A DNA stretch of 64,000 nt from Betaproteobacteria bacterium (GTDB lineage Bacteria > Pseudomonadota > Gammaproteobacteria > Burkholderiales > Ga0077523), in contig WGLR01000019.1 of assembly GCA_016125475.1 (NCBI GenBank), positions 184,746 through 248,745 on the forward strand. Reading direction: 5' to 3'. The notes under the pieces were generated by a model. The model worked only from the letters and a program-made list of their open reading frames with translations, searched no databases and was not told the DNA's origin. Below are positions 26,157 to 33,422 of the stretch, in pieces. A program made the translations under genes and the position numbers. How positions within the stretch are numbered: position 1 is the stretch's first letter; each line of letters opens with the position of its first letter.

Positions 26157-27068
26157 TCACCCGTTGGCGGCAGCCTTCGCCTGCGCCCGGAAGTCCTCGA
26201 TCCAGGGTGGCGTGACCATCTCTGTGAGGTCGATGTCGATGCCGTTCTGCACCTGGACGTCGACGAGGAGCTGCATCAGGAACGTGAGGGTGTGGCGCTG
26301 CGCGGTGCGGACCGCCTCGGGCGCGTCGCCCGCGCCGTAGACCATGCCGATGTCCCGGAACGCGAGCGCAATCTGTGTGAGCCCGCCGGCGGCGCCGAGG
26401 GCTCCCTGCCAGAGGCGATTCGCGGCGTCGGCCGCACCCTCGAACTCGGGGAGCGCGTCCTTGCGGGCCAGTTCGGCGGCAAGGTCGTCGATCTTCTTGT
26501 TCTTCTCGCCGAGCAGGCGCTCCGAGATCTCGTGCTCGTCGGCGGATTGGGCCCGCGCCTTGCGCAGGGCGTCGCGCAGCTCGCGCACGCTCATGCGGTC
26601 GACGTCGTCGAGCTGGAGGCCGGCGACCGTGCCTCCGTCGTTCAGCTCGGCGATCTGCTCGTCGTCGAGCACCAGGAGTTCGAGCATCTTCGATTGCCCG
26701 AGGTGCGCGAGGCGCTTCGCGTGCTCCGGCGCGAACTTCACCGCCGCCTGCATGGCGCGCTGCGCGAACCGGGGCTCGATGCCGATCTGCTGAAGGGCGT
26801 CGAGCCACTCCCCGTGGGGCTCGTGCTCGCGCAGGACGACCAGGCGCCGGCCGAGTTCGACGAGTGCCTCGCCGGCGGCCTTGCAGAAGAAGTGCGCCTC
26901 GGCGATGAGGCGCTCGCGGTTGTAGACCTGGACCCCGAAGGTCTGGTCGATGGTGATCAGCTCGCCGGCGCGTTTGTCGACGGCGGCGGTGTCCTCGCTC
27001 AGGGCCTTCTCGTTGATCGCGGGCGGCTCGGTGGGCGTGAACGTGGCGGGTTTTCTCCCTCTTGGCAT
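26157..27068 (-). CDS. DUF3102-type phage protein (inner prophage)
   Basis: 303 residues. Conserved region about 50-110: EALVELGRRLVVLREHEPHGEWLDALQQIGIEPRFAQRAMQ, then a long coiled coil. This family sits next to the transposase in BcepMu-like phages, as also in the outer element here, which suggests a role in replication or transposition. The biochemical function is unknown. The stop is 6 bp before the transposase start. Confidence 0.75.
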   Translation of the reverse strand: MPRGRKPATFTPTEPPAINEKALSEDTAAVDKRAGELITIDQTFGVQVYNRERLIAEAHFFCKAAGEALVELGRRLVVLREHEPHGEWLDALQQIGIEPRFAQRAMQAAVKFAPEHAKRLAHLGQSKMLELLVLDDEQIAELNDGGTVAGLQLDDVDRMSVRELRDALRKARAQSADEHEISERLLGEKNKKIDDLAAELARKDALPEFEGAADAANRLWQGALGAAGGLTQIALAFRDIGMVYGAGDAPEAVRTAQRHTLTFLMQLLVDVQVQNGIDIDLTEMVTPPWIEDFRAQAKAAANG

Positions 27069-27086
27069 GTTGTCCTCGGTTGCGGG

Positions 27087-27392
27087 TTATCGGGGGTCGC
27101 GCGAGTAGCGCTGTTCGGTCTCGTTGAGGCGGGTGCGCACCTTGTCGATCCCGCGCATGTGCGCGAGGGCGATCTGCACGATTCGCGGCCCGAGGCGGTA
27201 GCGGCCGGTTTCCTCGATCCGCTCGGCGAGCCCGACCTTGCAGAGCACGCCGAGGTCGCGGGTCATCGAGCTGGCCGGTTCGTTCAGACCTTTCGCGAGA
27301 TCGGAGGGGGCGAGCCCGAAGACCTCGTGACCGGCGAGCGCCTGCAGGACGCGGTAACCGCGCTCCTGGGGACCGTTGCTGTACTCGGTCAT
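27087..27392 (-). CDS. IclR-like winged-helix regulator (inner prophage)
   Basis: 101 residues with a winged helix resembling the IclR N-terminal domain: GYRVLQALAGHEVFGLAPSDLAKGLNEPASSMTRDL, then AERIEETGRYRLGP. No effector domain. Coupled to the gene upstream by ATGA. The outer element has a counterpart at 60703-61041 in the same order, so it is a conserved early-operon component. Confidence 0.7.
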   Translation of the reverse strand: MTEYSNGPQERGYRVLQALAGHEVFGLAPSDLAKGLNEPASSMTRDLGVLCKVGLAERIEETGRYRLGPRIVQIALAHMRGIDKVRTRLNETEQRYSRDPR

Positions 27393-27754
27393 TTCGAGCC
27401 CTCCGGGCTCACCGCCTTCATCAGGGCGAGCAGTTGCGGGAGCTGACGGTGAATCTCGGCCAGCGCGCGATCGCGTTTGTCCTGGTCGGATTGCAGGAAG
27501 CGCTCGACCATCCAGTGCACGACCATCACGGAGCCGGTCGCGCTGATGAGCTTTTCGAGGTCCTCGACGGTGAGGCGGCGGGGGTCGTTGGGGTTGTCGC
27601 CGAGCTTTCGGGAAAGGTCCGACTGGCTCATGTCCGCGTCGGCCGCGATCGCCTTCAGCGGCTTTCCGCACCCGTAGACCTGGGCGCGGACGGCCTCGAG
27701 GAGGGTCGGGTATTTCTCGGTCAGGCCGGGGTCGAGTTCGAGCGAAAGCTGCAT
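27389..27754 (-). CDS. CII-like helix-turn-helix regulator (inner prophage)
   Basis: 121 residues. The centre YGCGKPLKAIAADADMSQSDLSRKLG and RRLTVEDLEKLISATG resembles phage regulatory CII-type proteins. ATG at 27754, or GTG at 27760 overlapping the stop of the 38-codon gene. Probably a lysis-lysogeny regulator; the assignment rests on motif pattern only. Confidence 0.6.
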   Translation of the reverse strand: MQLSLELDPGLTEKYPTLLEAVRAQVYGCGKPLKAIAADADMSQSDLSRKLGDNPNDPRRLTVEDLEKLISATGSVMVVHWMVERFLQSDQDKRDRALAEIHRQLPQLLALMKAVSPEGSK

Positions 27755-27756
27755 GC

Positions 27757-27873
27757 TCACCCCCTACCGGAAACCACCGGAAAAACTGTTTCCGGTACCT
27801 GCCGGACGGCCCGGAGCACGATGCCATCCCATGAAAACGAATTGCGGCCGGTACAATCGAGACGACGGGCCAT
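27757..27873 (-). CDS. Small hypothetical protein (inner prophage)
   Basis: 38 codons, starting at an ATG that overlaps the Cro-like stop (TGATG) and ending where the next gene starts. The tight coupling on both sides is the only support; no function can be given. Confidence 0.4.
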   Translation of the reverse strand: MARRLDCTGRNSFSWDGIVLRAVRQVPETVFPVVSGRG

Positions 27874-28076
27874 CAGGCGGCCCTCCGGTCGGCGGCCACG
27901 ACGGCGCGACGGGTCTGGATGCGGGTCAGCTCGGCGATGCGGCGCTCGATGCGCTGGGACTTCGACTGGCCGTTCAGCACGCGCGAGACGGCGGACTGAG
28001 TCACGCCGAGTTCGTCGGCGAGCCGCTCCTGGGTGTACCCCGCCAGGAGCAGGCGGGCTCGGATGAGTGTGGACAT
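27873..28076 (-). CDS. Cro/Ner-like early regulator (inner prophage)
   Basis: 67 residues, a compact XRE helix-turn-helix: LLLAGYTQERLADELGVTQSAVSRVLNGQSKSQRIERRIAELT. It is the first gene of the leftward early operon, divergent from the repressor across 52 bp, the classic place for a Cro or Ner protein that shuts down the repressor and early promoters. GGAGG lies upstream of the ATG. Confidence 0.8.
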   Translation of the reverse strand: MSTLIRARLLLAGYTQERLADELGVTQSAVSRVLNGQSKSQRIERRIAELTRIQTRRAVVAADRRAA

Positions 28077-28111
28077 CTGCGGTGTCCTCCGGGTAGTCAC
28101 GTTGGGTGAGC

Positions 28112-28141
28112 AATATAACTCATAAAATATGACTGAAACAA
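28112..28141 (-). promoter_or_regulatory. Candidate early promoter and operator (inner prophage)
   Basis: On the minus strand TTGTTT (28136-28141), 18-nt spacer, TATATT (28112-28117). The spacer holds the dyad CATA-AAA-TATG (28121-28131), which overlaps the repressor start codon. A protein bound there would block the early promoter. Same logic as at 61911-61939. Confidence 0.5.
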
Positions 28142-28584
28142 GCGCGACATACACGATTGGTGAGCCCGGCGAGTGGGGCTCCGTGGTGGAGCGGTTACGC
28201 CTGACGCTGGCGCTGCGCAGCGAGGCGGCCGTGGCGCGGGAGCTGGGGTTCGCCTCTCCCGCATGGGCGAACCGCAAGAAGTCGGGGTCGCTGCCGTGGG
28301 ATCGGATCATCGCCCTGTGCCTGGAGCGGGGGATCAGCGTCGACTATCTGCTCACAGGACGTGAGTCCGAGACGCAACATTCCGCGGCGGAAGCAGTCAC
28401 AATTGATGAGTCTTTGCTCGAGGACGTGCTCGTCGCGGTGGAGGCGGAACTCACCCGGAGAAAGGTGACCCTTCCGGCGGACCGGCGGGCCCGGGTGGTG
28501 GCGTGGCTCTACGGGGAATACAAGAAGGGGGCGCGCCAGGACGAGCGAGCGTTCCGGGCCTTCATGGACCTTCTCTGTCCATGA
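28129..28584 (+). CDS. CI-type phage repressor (inner prophage)
   Basis: 151 residues. The N-terminal domain fits the phage CI repressor family: SVVERLRLTLALRSEAAVARELGFASPAWANRKKSGSLPWDRIIALCLERGISVDYLLTG. The C-terminal part is helical and short, with no Ser-Lys peptidase motif visible, so LexA-like self-cleavage is unlikely. It is divergent from the early operon and should keep it off in the lysogen. ATG at 28129 has no clear ribosome binding site, which could mean a leaderless transcript. Confidence 0.8.
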   Translation: MTETSATYTIGEPGEWGSVVERLRLTLALRSEAAVARELGFASPAWANRKKSGSLPWDRIIALCLERGISVDYLLTGRESETQHSAAEAVTIDESLLEDVLVAVEAELTRRKVTLPADRRARVVAWLYGEYKKGARQDERAFRAFMDLLCP

Positions 28585-28678
28585 CAAGGCACATATTCCG
28601 ACCGACGCAAGGAACTACGTCACATGCCCTACCTGACTGACGAGTCAATACTCCGGGTACAACCCGGAGACGACAACA

Positions 28679-28894
28679 ATGAATCAACGAAGAGTGCGGG
28701 AGCTTCGCGAGATTCTCGCGGAGGCGCTCTCGGGGGTTGTGGCCCAGGAGGCCGAAGAAGAGCCGGAGAAACGGTCGGGCTCGGCTGGTCACAGCATCAA
28801 CGTGAACATCAAGATCGATGGCAGCGGGGGGCGCTTGTTCGCCGCGCCACCAGGGCGGCGGCAGTTGCGACGACGACGATCGCTTCGATACTGA
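28679..28894 (+). CDS. Small hypothetical phage protein (inner prophage)
   Basis: 71 residues from an ATG preceded by GGAGACGAC. Charged N-terminal helix (RRVRELREILAEALSGVV), then a strand-like INVNIKIDG and an arginine-rich tail. Similar small proteins follow the repressor in other BcepMu-like phages, but I can give no function. Confidence 0.55.
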   Translation: MNQRRVRELREILAEALSGVVAQEAEEEPEKRSGSAGHSINVNIKIDGSGGRLFAAPPGRRQLRRRRSLRY

Positions 28895-29226
28895 TTGGCG
28901 CTGCGCCGGCACTGGCGTGCGACCTATCGGAGTTCTCTGCACGAATCACGCGCATCGCATGGGTCGATGGGTGCACGCAGTCCGCGTGCCCGGTGATGCG
29001 AGGTGCTGCGGTGATCGAGTCGACGTGCGCCACGCCGGCAAACGTGGCCTTGCGAATCGTCGGATCGGATGCGAACGGGCGCCCAGTGGTGGTGCATGAG
29101 ACGTGGCCGTTTTCGACCCGTTCGATCGGACCGGGAAAGCACCCGGCCTCGCTCGACTACGCAATACCGTGGGAGCCCGGTCTCGATGAACTACTTTGGT
29201 CCATCAAGGTCGTTGCCGCCCAATGA
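28834..29226 (+). CDS. Secreted protein with Cys pairs, start unclear (inner prophage cargo)
   Basis: About 130 residues in a frame overlapping the previous gene. An apparent signal peptide (VATTTIASILIGAAPALA then CDLSEF) is followed by a small beta-rich domain with cysteines spaced for disulfides (DGCTQSACPVM and STCATPAN). In this frame no ATG, GTG or TTG lies at the signal peptide; the first ATG is at 28624, where the frame only shadows the neighbour. The gene may use frameshifting from 28679-28894 or be damaged. Likely lysogenic cargo. Confidence 0.4.
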   Translation, partial: LVRRATRAAAVATTTIASILIGAAPALACDLSEFSARITRIAWVDGCTQSACPVMRGAAVIESTCATPANVALRIVGSDANGRPVVVHETWPFSTRSIGPGKHPASLDYAIPWEPGLDELLWSIKVVAAQ

Positions 29227-29453
29227 CACTGACGCGAGTGCCCGAACAGTAGATACCCATCTGCCGGCGCTTGTCGCTACCGATATCGCTGGGTTTTAGC
29301 GGCAGTACGGCACGGACAGCCAGCGCTTCCAATGTCCCATTTTGGCGGCCGATACTATTCGTGACTTCGACCAACGAAGATGGCGTGTACCGTAATTCCT
29401 GTGCGACCCACTCGCGTGACTGACAATCAAGCACGGAACTGTACGCGTCCCGG
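29227..29453. other. Cargo region without a convincing gene (inner prophage)
   Basis: About 230 bases of lower GC than the phage backbone. A minus-strand frame crosses it but shows no family resemblance. It may hold the 3' end of the transcript from the TOPRIM-like gene to its right. Confidence 0.3.
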
Positions 29454-30191
29454 CTATTCGGGGAGGTGCTGCTGAAGGCAATCGAACAAATCGTCGAACA
29501 CGCTATCACCAACCGGTATCAAGCTTGCGGAGCTGTCCTTTGTCCAAATCTGTCCGATCGGCAGATCTGGAGCGTCGCCGTGACTGCAGGCCACGAACGC
29601 ACGTACCCGCATCTTCGCTTGTTTCTGCGGTGCCCAACTGACCACGTTCGTAGCTGTTGCAAGCTTCTCCACTTCATTCGCGTTTTGCGACTTTGCTTTC
29701 TTGGCTCCCTTGTATAGCACTGTTTCGAGGCTTCCTGTCGCTTCGTCCGTGGGGATCATTAAGATTGTCAAGTTCAAATCGCCTTTGGTGGCTGGCACAC
29801 CTGGCAAAGAAGGCAGAGGAAACACGTCCACCGGTTCGTTCGGATCATTTGCAAGAGCTTCGATCTGGCCGCGCGCGTAATCGAATCGCGCTTGTCGGTC
29901 AGAATCACTGTCGACGACAAGAACGATGTTGCGGAGAATATCGAAATCACGAATTACTCTGGCTGCTCTGAGTGCGGCGCCAAAGGCACTGTTCCCGGAT
30001 GCACTCGCCAAATCCGCCGCCGCCCTCACGGATACGTTCTTCTTGCCTCGGGCTTCGGCCACATCTCGACAGTGATCGAGCATTGCATTCCAGAATTTCG
30101 CGGGAAACGCGAGCTTTACACTCAACTCGTTCGTGATCTGCAAGCTGCCGGGTTCCTGGACCAGGTGCAACATAACGCGTTCACTATCCAC
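29454..30191 (-). CDS. DUF3226/TOPRIM-like cargo protein, possible defence gene (inner prophage)
   Basis: 245 residues. NIVLVVDSDSDRQAR gives the DxD of a TOPRIM-type fold, and the later order (a GSLETVLY motif, then KMRVRAFVAC, then DLFDCLQQHL at the end) fits DUF3226 proteins, which are related to OLD-family nucleases. The N-terminal glutamate motif (VEG-type) is not obvious. Lower GC than its surroundings indicates acquisition. GTG start at 30191. Its first 45 codons run antisense to another plausible coding stretch at 30060-30266. A defence role is inference. Confidence 0.5.
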   Translation of the reverse strand: MDSERVMLHLVQEPGSLQITNELSVKLAFPAKFWNAMLDHCRDVAEARGKKNVSVRAAADLASASGNSAFGAALRAARVIRDFDILRNIVLVVDSDSDRQARFDYARGQIEALANDPNEPVDVFPLPSLPGVPATKGDLNLTILMIPTDEATGSLETVLYKGAKKAKSQNANEVEKLATATNVVSWAPQKQAKMRVRAFVACSHGDAPDLPIGQIWTKDSSASLIPVGDSVFDDLFDCLQQHLPE

Positions 30192-30266
30192 GGACTAGGC
30201 ACCGTGCAGCAGCGGACCAGCGCCTTCGGTCGTGAGTTCCTGCGGTTCATCACGGACTCCCCGTGA
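30060..30266 (+). pseudogene. Possible remnant of a DUF4393 (Abi-alpha-like) gene C-terminus (inner prophage cargo)
   Basis: The plus frame here ends LVRDLQAAGFLDQ, then TSAFGREFLRFI, close to the winged-helix end of DUF4393 proteins, which include abortive-infection alpha proteins. No start or N-terminal domain is in place. It overlaps the 5' end of the TOPRIM-like gene on the other strand, so only one of the two can be fully functional there. Confidence 0.35.
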
Positions 30267-30277
30267 CCGCTGTACCC

Positions 30278-30303
30278 CAAATGCGTCGACGTCGACGCAT
30301 TTG
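30278..30303. repeat. 26-bp perfect palindrome, copy 1 of 3
   Basis: Both strands read CAAATGCGTCGAC followed by its exact complement. Identical copies are at 36726-36751 and 38362-38387. This one lies between cargo and the lysis cassette, 95 bp before the endolysin ATG. Confidence 0.95.
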
Positions 30304-30312
30304 ACCTTCAGC

Positions 30313-30348
30313 ATTTTCACATCAGCGCGTCGATAGTTTTCACGTCAG
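30313..30348 (-). repeat. Two internal copies of the prophage-end core sequence
   Basis: ATTTTCACATCAG (30313-30325) and TTTTCACGTCAG (30337-30348), in the same orientation as AATTTTCACGTCAG at the prophage right end (56222-56235). They lie beside the first palindrome and about 50 bp before the endolysin gene. They may be internal transposase sites, or repressor/transposase binding sites that control the lysis promoter. Confidence 0.6.
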
Positions 30349-30397
30349 TCGACTCACCCGACCTATTCGCGCGGGCGCGTGCGGGCAGAGTGCCAGC

Positions 30398-30874
30398 ATG
30401 CGCAAGATCGACTACATCGTCATCCACTGCTCGGACTCGCCGAACGGGCGTGACGACCGCATCGAGGACATCGACCGGTGGCACGCCGAGCGCGGCTTCC
30501 ATCGCAATGAGCACTGGCGCTCGCATTTCAACCCGAGCCTGATCGCGGTCGGGTATCACTTCGTCATCACCGTGAACGGCGCGCTGTTCACCGGCCGCGT
30601 GCTCGACGAGGTCGGGGCGCACGTGAAGGGCTACAACTCGCACAGCGTCGGGATCTGCATGATCGGGCGCACGAAGTTCACCGCCGTGCAGTGGCTTCAG
30701 CTCGAAAAGACCGTCGCCGCCCTCGAGAAGCAGTTCAAGGGCGCCAGCGTCGTCGGCCACCACCAGCTCAATCGCGCGAAGGTATGCCCCGGGTTCGACG
30801 TGCCCATCTGGCATGACGGCGGGATGCGGCCGGTCGCCGCGCAGATCTGTCTCCCCATTCTGAACGGAGGGTGA
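30398..30874 (+). CDS. Endolysin, N-acetylmuramoyl-L-alanine amidase (Amidase_2 family)
   Basis: 158 residues. Zinc ligands are visible: His10 in YIVIHCSDSP, a His in VGYHFVI, and the C-terminal GHHQLNRAKVCPGFD with the catalytic histidine and cysteine ligand. It cleaves the bond between the glycan strand and the stem peptide. No signal peptide, so release needs a holin, which the next gene supplies. First gene of the lysis cassette. Confidence 0.93.
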   Translation: MRKIDYIVIHCSDSPNGRDDRIEDIDRWHAERGFHRNEHWRSHFNPSLIAVGYHFVITVNGALFTGRVLDEVGAHVKGYNSHSVGICMIGRTKFTAVQWLQLEKTVAALEKQFKGASVVGHHQLNRAKVCPGFDVPIWHDGGMRPVAAQICLPILNGG

Positions 30875-30875
30875 A

Positions 30876-31535
30876 ATGCTCAGCGGAGCGCGCACCATCA
30901 TCGCAGCAGTCGTCGCCATCGTCTCGCAGTTGTGTCTCCTCTTCGGGGTCGACTTCGGCCAGGTGCTCGCCGAGCACGGATTGAAGATCGAGACCCTCGC
31001 CGACCAGATGTTCGGCGCGGTGAACCTGCTGGTGTCCATCGGGGCGGCCTGCGCGACGGTGTACTTCAGGTTCATCGCGACGAAGCGGCTCGCGCCGACT
31101 TCCGACGGGCAGACGAAGCTGCAGATGTCGGCGGCGACGATGGTCCTCGCCTTCTTCCTCGCGTCGATGATCGTCGGGTGTGCCGGCATGCCCAGGCCCG
31201 CGGCTCCCTCGAACACCCGAGAGGGGATCGAGGCAGTCGACCTGGCAATACAGCACGCCGCATCGACGATCGGCCAGATCACCTGTCCGGTCGCGAAGTG
31301 GGACTCCGCGGCTGCGAAGTGCGGTGCGTCCGGTTTCCCGATCGCGCCGGTGCACGGTCTGTCGCTCCTCGATCGTCTCGACGAGCTGCACGGCGCGGTC
31401 GGTGACGCGAAAGCCATCGCTGGTGGCAGGACCGGCTCGTGCCTGGGAGCGGAGCGGTCGCAGGTGCAGTGCATCGCCGCGATCCAGTCCGCACTGATCC
31501 GGATCGAGCAGCAGATCGCGGAGGTCGGGCAATGA
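30876..31535 (+). CDS. Holin-like membrane protein with C-terminal domain (inner prophage)
   Basis: 219 residues, starting 2 bp after the endolysin stop. Two N-terminal transmembrane segments (TIIAAVVAIVSQLCLLFG and MFGAVNLLVSIGAACATVYF) look like a small holin. A third hydrophobic stretch at about 84-103 (MVLAFFLASMIVGC) is a lipoprotein signal sequence, followed by a periplasm-type domain with three cysteines. The single frame may make one fused protein or two products, see 31125-31535. Confidence 0.7.
   Translation: MLSGARTIIAAVVAIVSQLCLLFGVDFGQVLAEHGLKIETLADQMFGAVNLLVSIGAACATVYFRFIATKRLAPTSDGQTKLQMSAATMVLAFFLASMIVGCAGMPRPAAPSNTREGIEAVDLAIQHAASTIGQITCPVAKWDSAAAKCGASGFPIAPVHGLSLLDRLDELHGAVGDAKAIAGGRTGSCLGAERSQVQCIAAIQSALIRIEQQIAEVGQ
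31125..31535 (+). CDS. Possible nested lipoprotein (spanin-like) from an internal start
   Basis: In the same frame as the holin, an ATG at 31125 would give a 136-residue protein with a type II signal peptide (MSAATMVLAFFLASMIVGC, lipobox IVGC). The mature part is helical with conserved-looking Cys. Lysis cassettes of Gram-negative phages normally need an outer-membrane lipoprotein spanin; none is found elsewhere here. Internal initiation is inferred. Confidence 0.45.
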   Translation: MSAATMVLAFFLASMIVGCAGMPRPAAPSNTREGIEAVDLAIQHAASTIGQITCPVAKWDSAAAKCGASGFPIAPVHGLSLLDRLDELHGAVGDAKAIAGGRTGSCLGAERSQVQCIAAIQSALIRIEQQIAEVGQ

Positions 31536-31750
31536 ACGGCGAGCGCACGAGCGCAGTCATCCGGGCGCTGGAGATCGGAGCGGCGATGGCCGCGTCGACG
31601 CAAGCCTATTTCGCAGACCTCGCCGCTCGCCAGAAGGCCCGCGAAGCCGAAGGCCGCGAACTGACCGACGCCGACCTGGACGAGCTGCTCGACCAGACCT
31701 CGGCGACGATCGCCAGCGCTCGGGCGCGCATCAATGGCACTGCGGAGTGA
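31532..31750 (+). CDS. Small helical protein in lysis cassette
   Basis: 72 residues from an ATG overlapping the upstream stop. A short helical protein with a charged coiled-coil stretch (LAARQKAREAEGRELTDADLDELL). No transmembrane segment. Unknown function. Confidence 0.6.
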   Translation: MNGERTSAVIRALEIGAAMAASTQAYFADLAARQKAREAEGRELTDADLDELLDQTSATIASARARINGTAE

Positions 31751-31958
31751 TCTTCGACGTGCGCTCATCGACATCGCGTGCCTGGACGATGACGACGGCG
31801 GTGAGCCGCTCGTCACCGCCTTCTCGCCTGACGTGCGGATCGACATGGAATCCGCGCGCTACCTGGTCGAGGCGATCGACGCCTACGAGGTGCTCGTCTC
31901 ACTGGTCGAGGACGGCCTTCCGCCGGGCGCCATCTCTGCGCGGCTGCGCGCTGGGTGA
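31734..31958 (+). CDS. Small acidic hypothetical protein
   Basis: 74 residues, overlapping the previous gene by 17 bp. Acidic N-terminus (IACLDDDDGGEPLV) then a helix. No family recognised. Coupled reading and codon use suggest it is real. Confidence 0.5.
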   Translation: MALRSDLRRALIDIACLDDDDGGEPLVTAFSPDVRIDMESARYLVEAIDAYEVLVSLVEDGLPPGAISARLRAG

Positions 31959-31961
31959 TTG

Positions 31962-32099
31962 ATGTGGTGGCGAATGTTCGGATGGCTCGCCGCGCTCGCC
32001 GCGGCGGTTGCTTTCTACTGGTGGTTCCTTCGGTTCCTGGTCGAGTCGTGGACCGTGGGTGCGTATTGGCTGCGGAGCGGGCTGCCGTGGGCGGGGTGA
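31962..32099 (+). CDS. Small tryptophan-rich membrane protein
   Basis: 45 residues: MWWRMFGWLAALAAAVAFYWWF is one transmembrane helix flanked by aromatic residues, followed by a short aromatic tail. It sits at the end of the lysis cassette and could be an antiholin or small holin partner; this is a guess. Confidence 0.5.
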   Translation: MWWRMFGWLAALAAAVAFYWWFLRFLVESWTVGAYWLRSGLPWAG

Positions 32100-32106
32100 G
32101 GGCCTA

Positions 32107-32991
32107 ATGCAAGCACTCTGGTGCCTCGTTGAAACGACCGACACGACGAACTCCAGTTCGATCACGACGACCGCCTCGTCCGATTACGCCAATCCATTCG
32201 TAGTGTTCGGCGCGAACGTGCCGTTCGCCTACATCATCAGGCTCGCCTCCACCGGCATTCCGATCGAGGCGGGCATCGGCTATATGTCGGGCAGCACCAC
32301 GTTCGTGCGCAACACGGTGCGAGCAACTTTGTCTGCCGGCACGTTGACGCAGTCCGGTTCCCCGGCTCGCGCTACCCTGCCGTCCGGCACGAAGTACATC
32401 GAGTGCGCCGCGCTCCCGCAGATGGTGCAACCCATTGTCCCGTACGTCGGAAGCATGGGGGGCAAGAAAGGAGTTCCCTTTGGGGGGCATCCGCGCAAGC
32501 CGGCTCTAGGCGGTTTTCACTTCGGGGGGGCGGGCCAGATCATCGCGTGGCCCGTCATCAACGTCTACGGCGGCGAAGTAGACGCCTTCGAGTTCTACGT
32601 AAGTACGGCCGGGGCCGCTGGCGCACTTTTCAGCATCGGGCTGTGGTCAATCGGCACGGATGGAAAGCCTGACCGTTTGGTCGTTGGTGCAGAAAGCATT
32701 GACGTGACAACGACGGGATACAAGGTTGGAACCTTCACGTCGACTGTCATACCTCCAGGCTACTACTACTGCGGCGTCACCTCGAACGACGCCACGGTGT
32801 TCCTGTTGGGGTCGTACGACAACATCTACCAGTACGACTGGTGGCCGGGGCCGACCGGCTGGAGCACCGACGGCTTCAACGTCGGCACCTACTACACGCT
32901 CGGCACGCTGACGCTTGCGACGACGTTTTCAGCGGCGTCGTCGTGGAGCACCAACGTGACCACCGCGACCATCGTTCCGAGGGCGGTCTGA
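32107..32991 (+). CDS. Probable virion fibre or receptor-type protein (inner prophage)
   Basis: 294 residues, rich in serine, threonine, glycine and aromatic residues, with a C-terminal beta-sandwich pattern (VINVYGGEVDAFEFYVSTAG, GYYYCGVTSNDA). Resembles short tail fibre or virion surface proteins. It lies early, before the terminase genes, with other fibre-like genes. Specific ligand unknown. Confidence 0.55.
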   Translation: MQALWCLVETTDTTNSSSITTTASSDYANPFVVFGANVPFAYIIRLASTGIPIEAGIGYMSGSTTFVRNTVRATLSAGTLTQSGSPARATLPSGTKYIECAALPQMVQPIVPYVGSMGGKKGVPFGGHPRKPALGGFHFGGAGQIIAWPVINVYGGEVDAFEFYVSTAGAAGALFSIGLWSIGTDGKPDRLVVGAESIDVTTTGYKVGTFTSTVIPPGYYYCGVTSNDATVFLLGSYDNIYQYDWWPGPTGWSTDGFNVGTYYTLGTLTLATTFSAASSWSTNVTTATIVPRAV

Positions 32992-33422
32992 TGGCGATCG
33001 ACTACATCGAAAAAGGCGAAGGCATGCACCGCGCGATCCGCGCGGCGGGGCTCAAGCTCGAGTGGGTGCAGGCTTCCCGGAAGCCAGGGGAATGGGTAGC
33101 GGACAACGAGGCCGCCGTGCAGGCGATCATCTACTCGTACGATCCACTGCCGGACGTGAAGGGCGAGCGCGTCGCTGCCATCAAGGCGGACGGGCTCGCG
33201 CGCATGCAGGCCGCGTTCCCCGCGATCCGCACGCTCGAGGATGCGAACCTGCTCGGCGAGCTGTGGCAGTCCATCGCGCCCGCGGCACGCAAGGCGACGG
33301 CGAAGTGGCAGTACATCGTCGATGTCTACACCGCAGCCGCCACGGCGATCGCCTCGGTGCGCGCGGCCACCTCGGTGGCCGAGGTAGCGGCGGTCACCGT
33401 CAACTGGCCGGCGGCGATATGA
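32991..33422 (+). CDS. Hypothetical protein, fibre-associated
   Basis: 143 residues, ATG overlapping the upstream stop (TGATG). Starts MAIDYIEKGEGMHRAIRAAG, with two helical regions. Tail-fibre assembly proteins often lie at this place, but no motif confirms it. Confidence 0.5.
   Translation: MAIDYIEKGEGMHRAIRAAGLKLEWVQASRKPGEWVADNEAAVQAIIYSYDPLPDVKGERVAAIKADGLARMQAAFPAIRTLEDANLLGELWQSIAPAARKATAKWQYIVDVYTAAATAIASVRAATSVAEVAAVTVNWPAAI

Noticed and set aside
29204-29512. Minus-strand frame after the TOPRIM-like gene
   Set aside because: No family resemblance, serine-rich shadow-like composition, and it overlaps the end of a better-supported gene.
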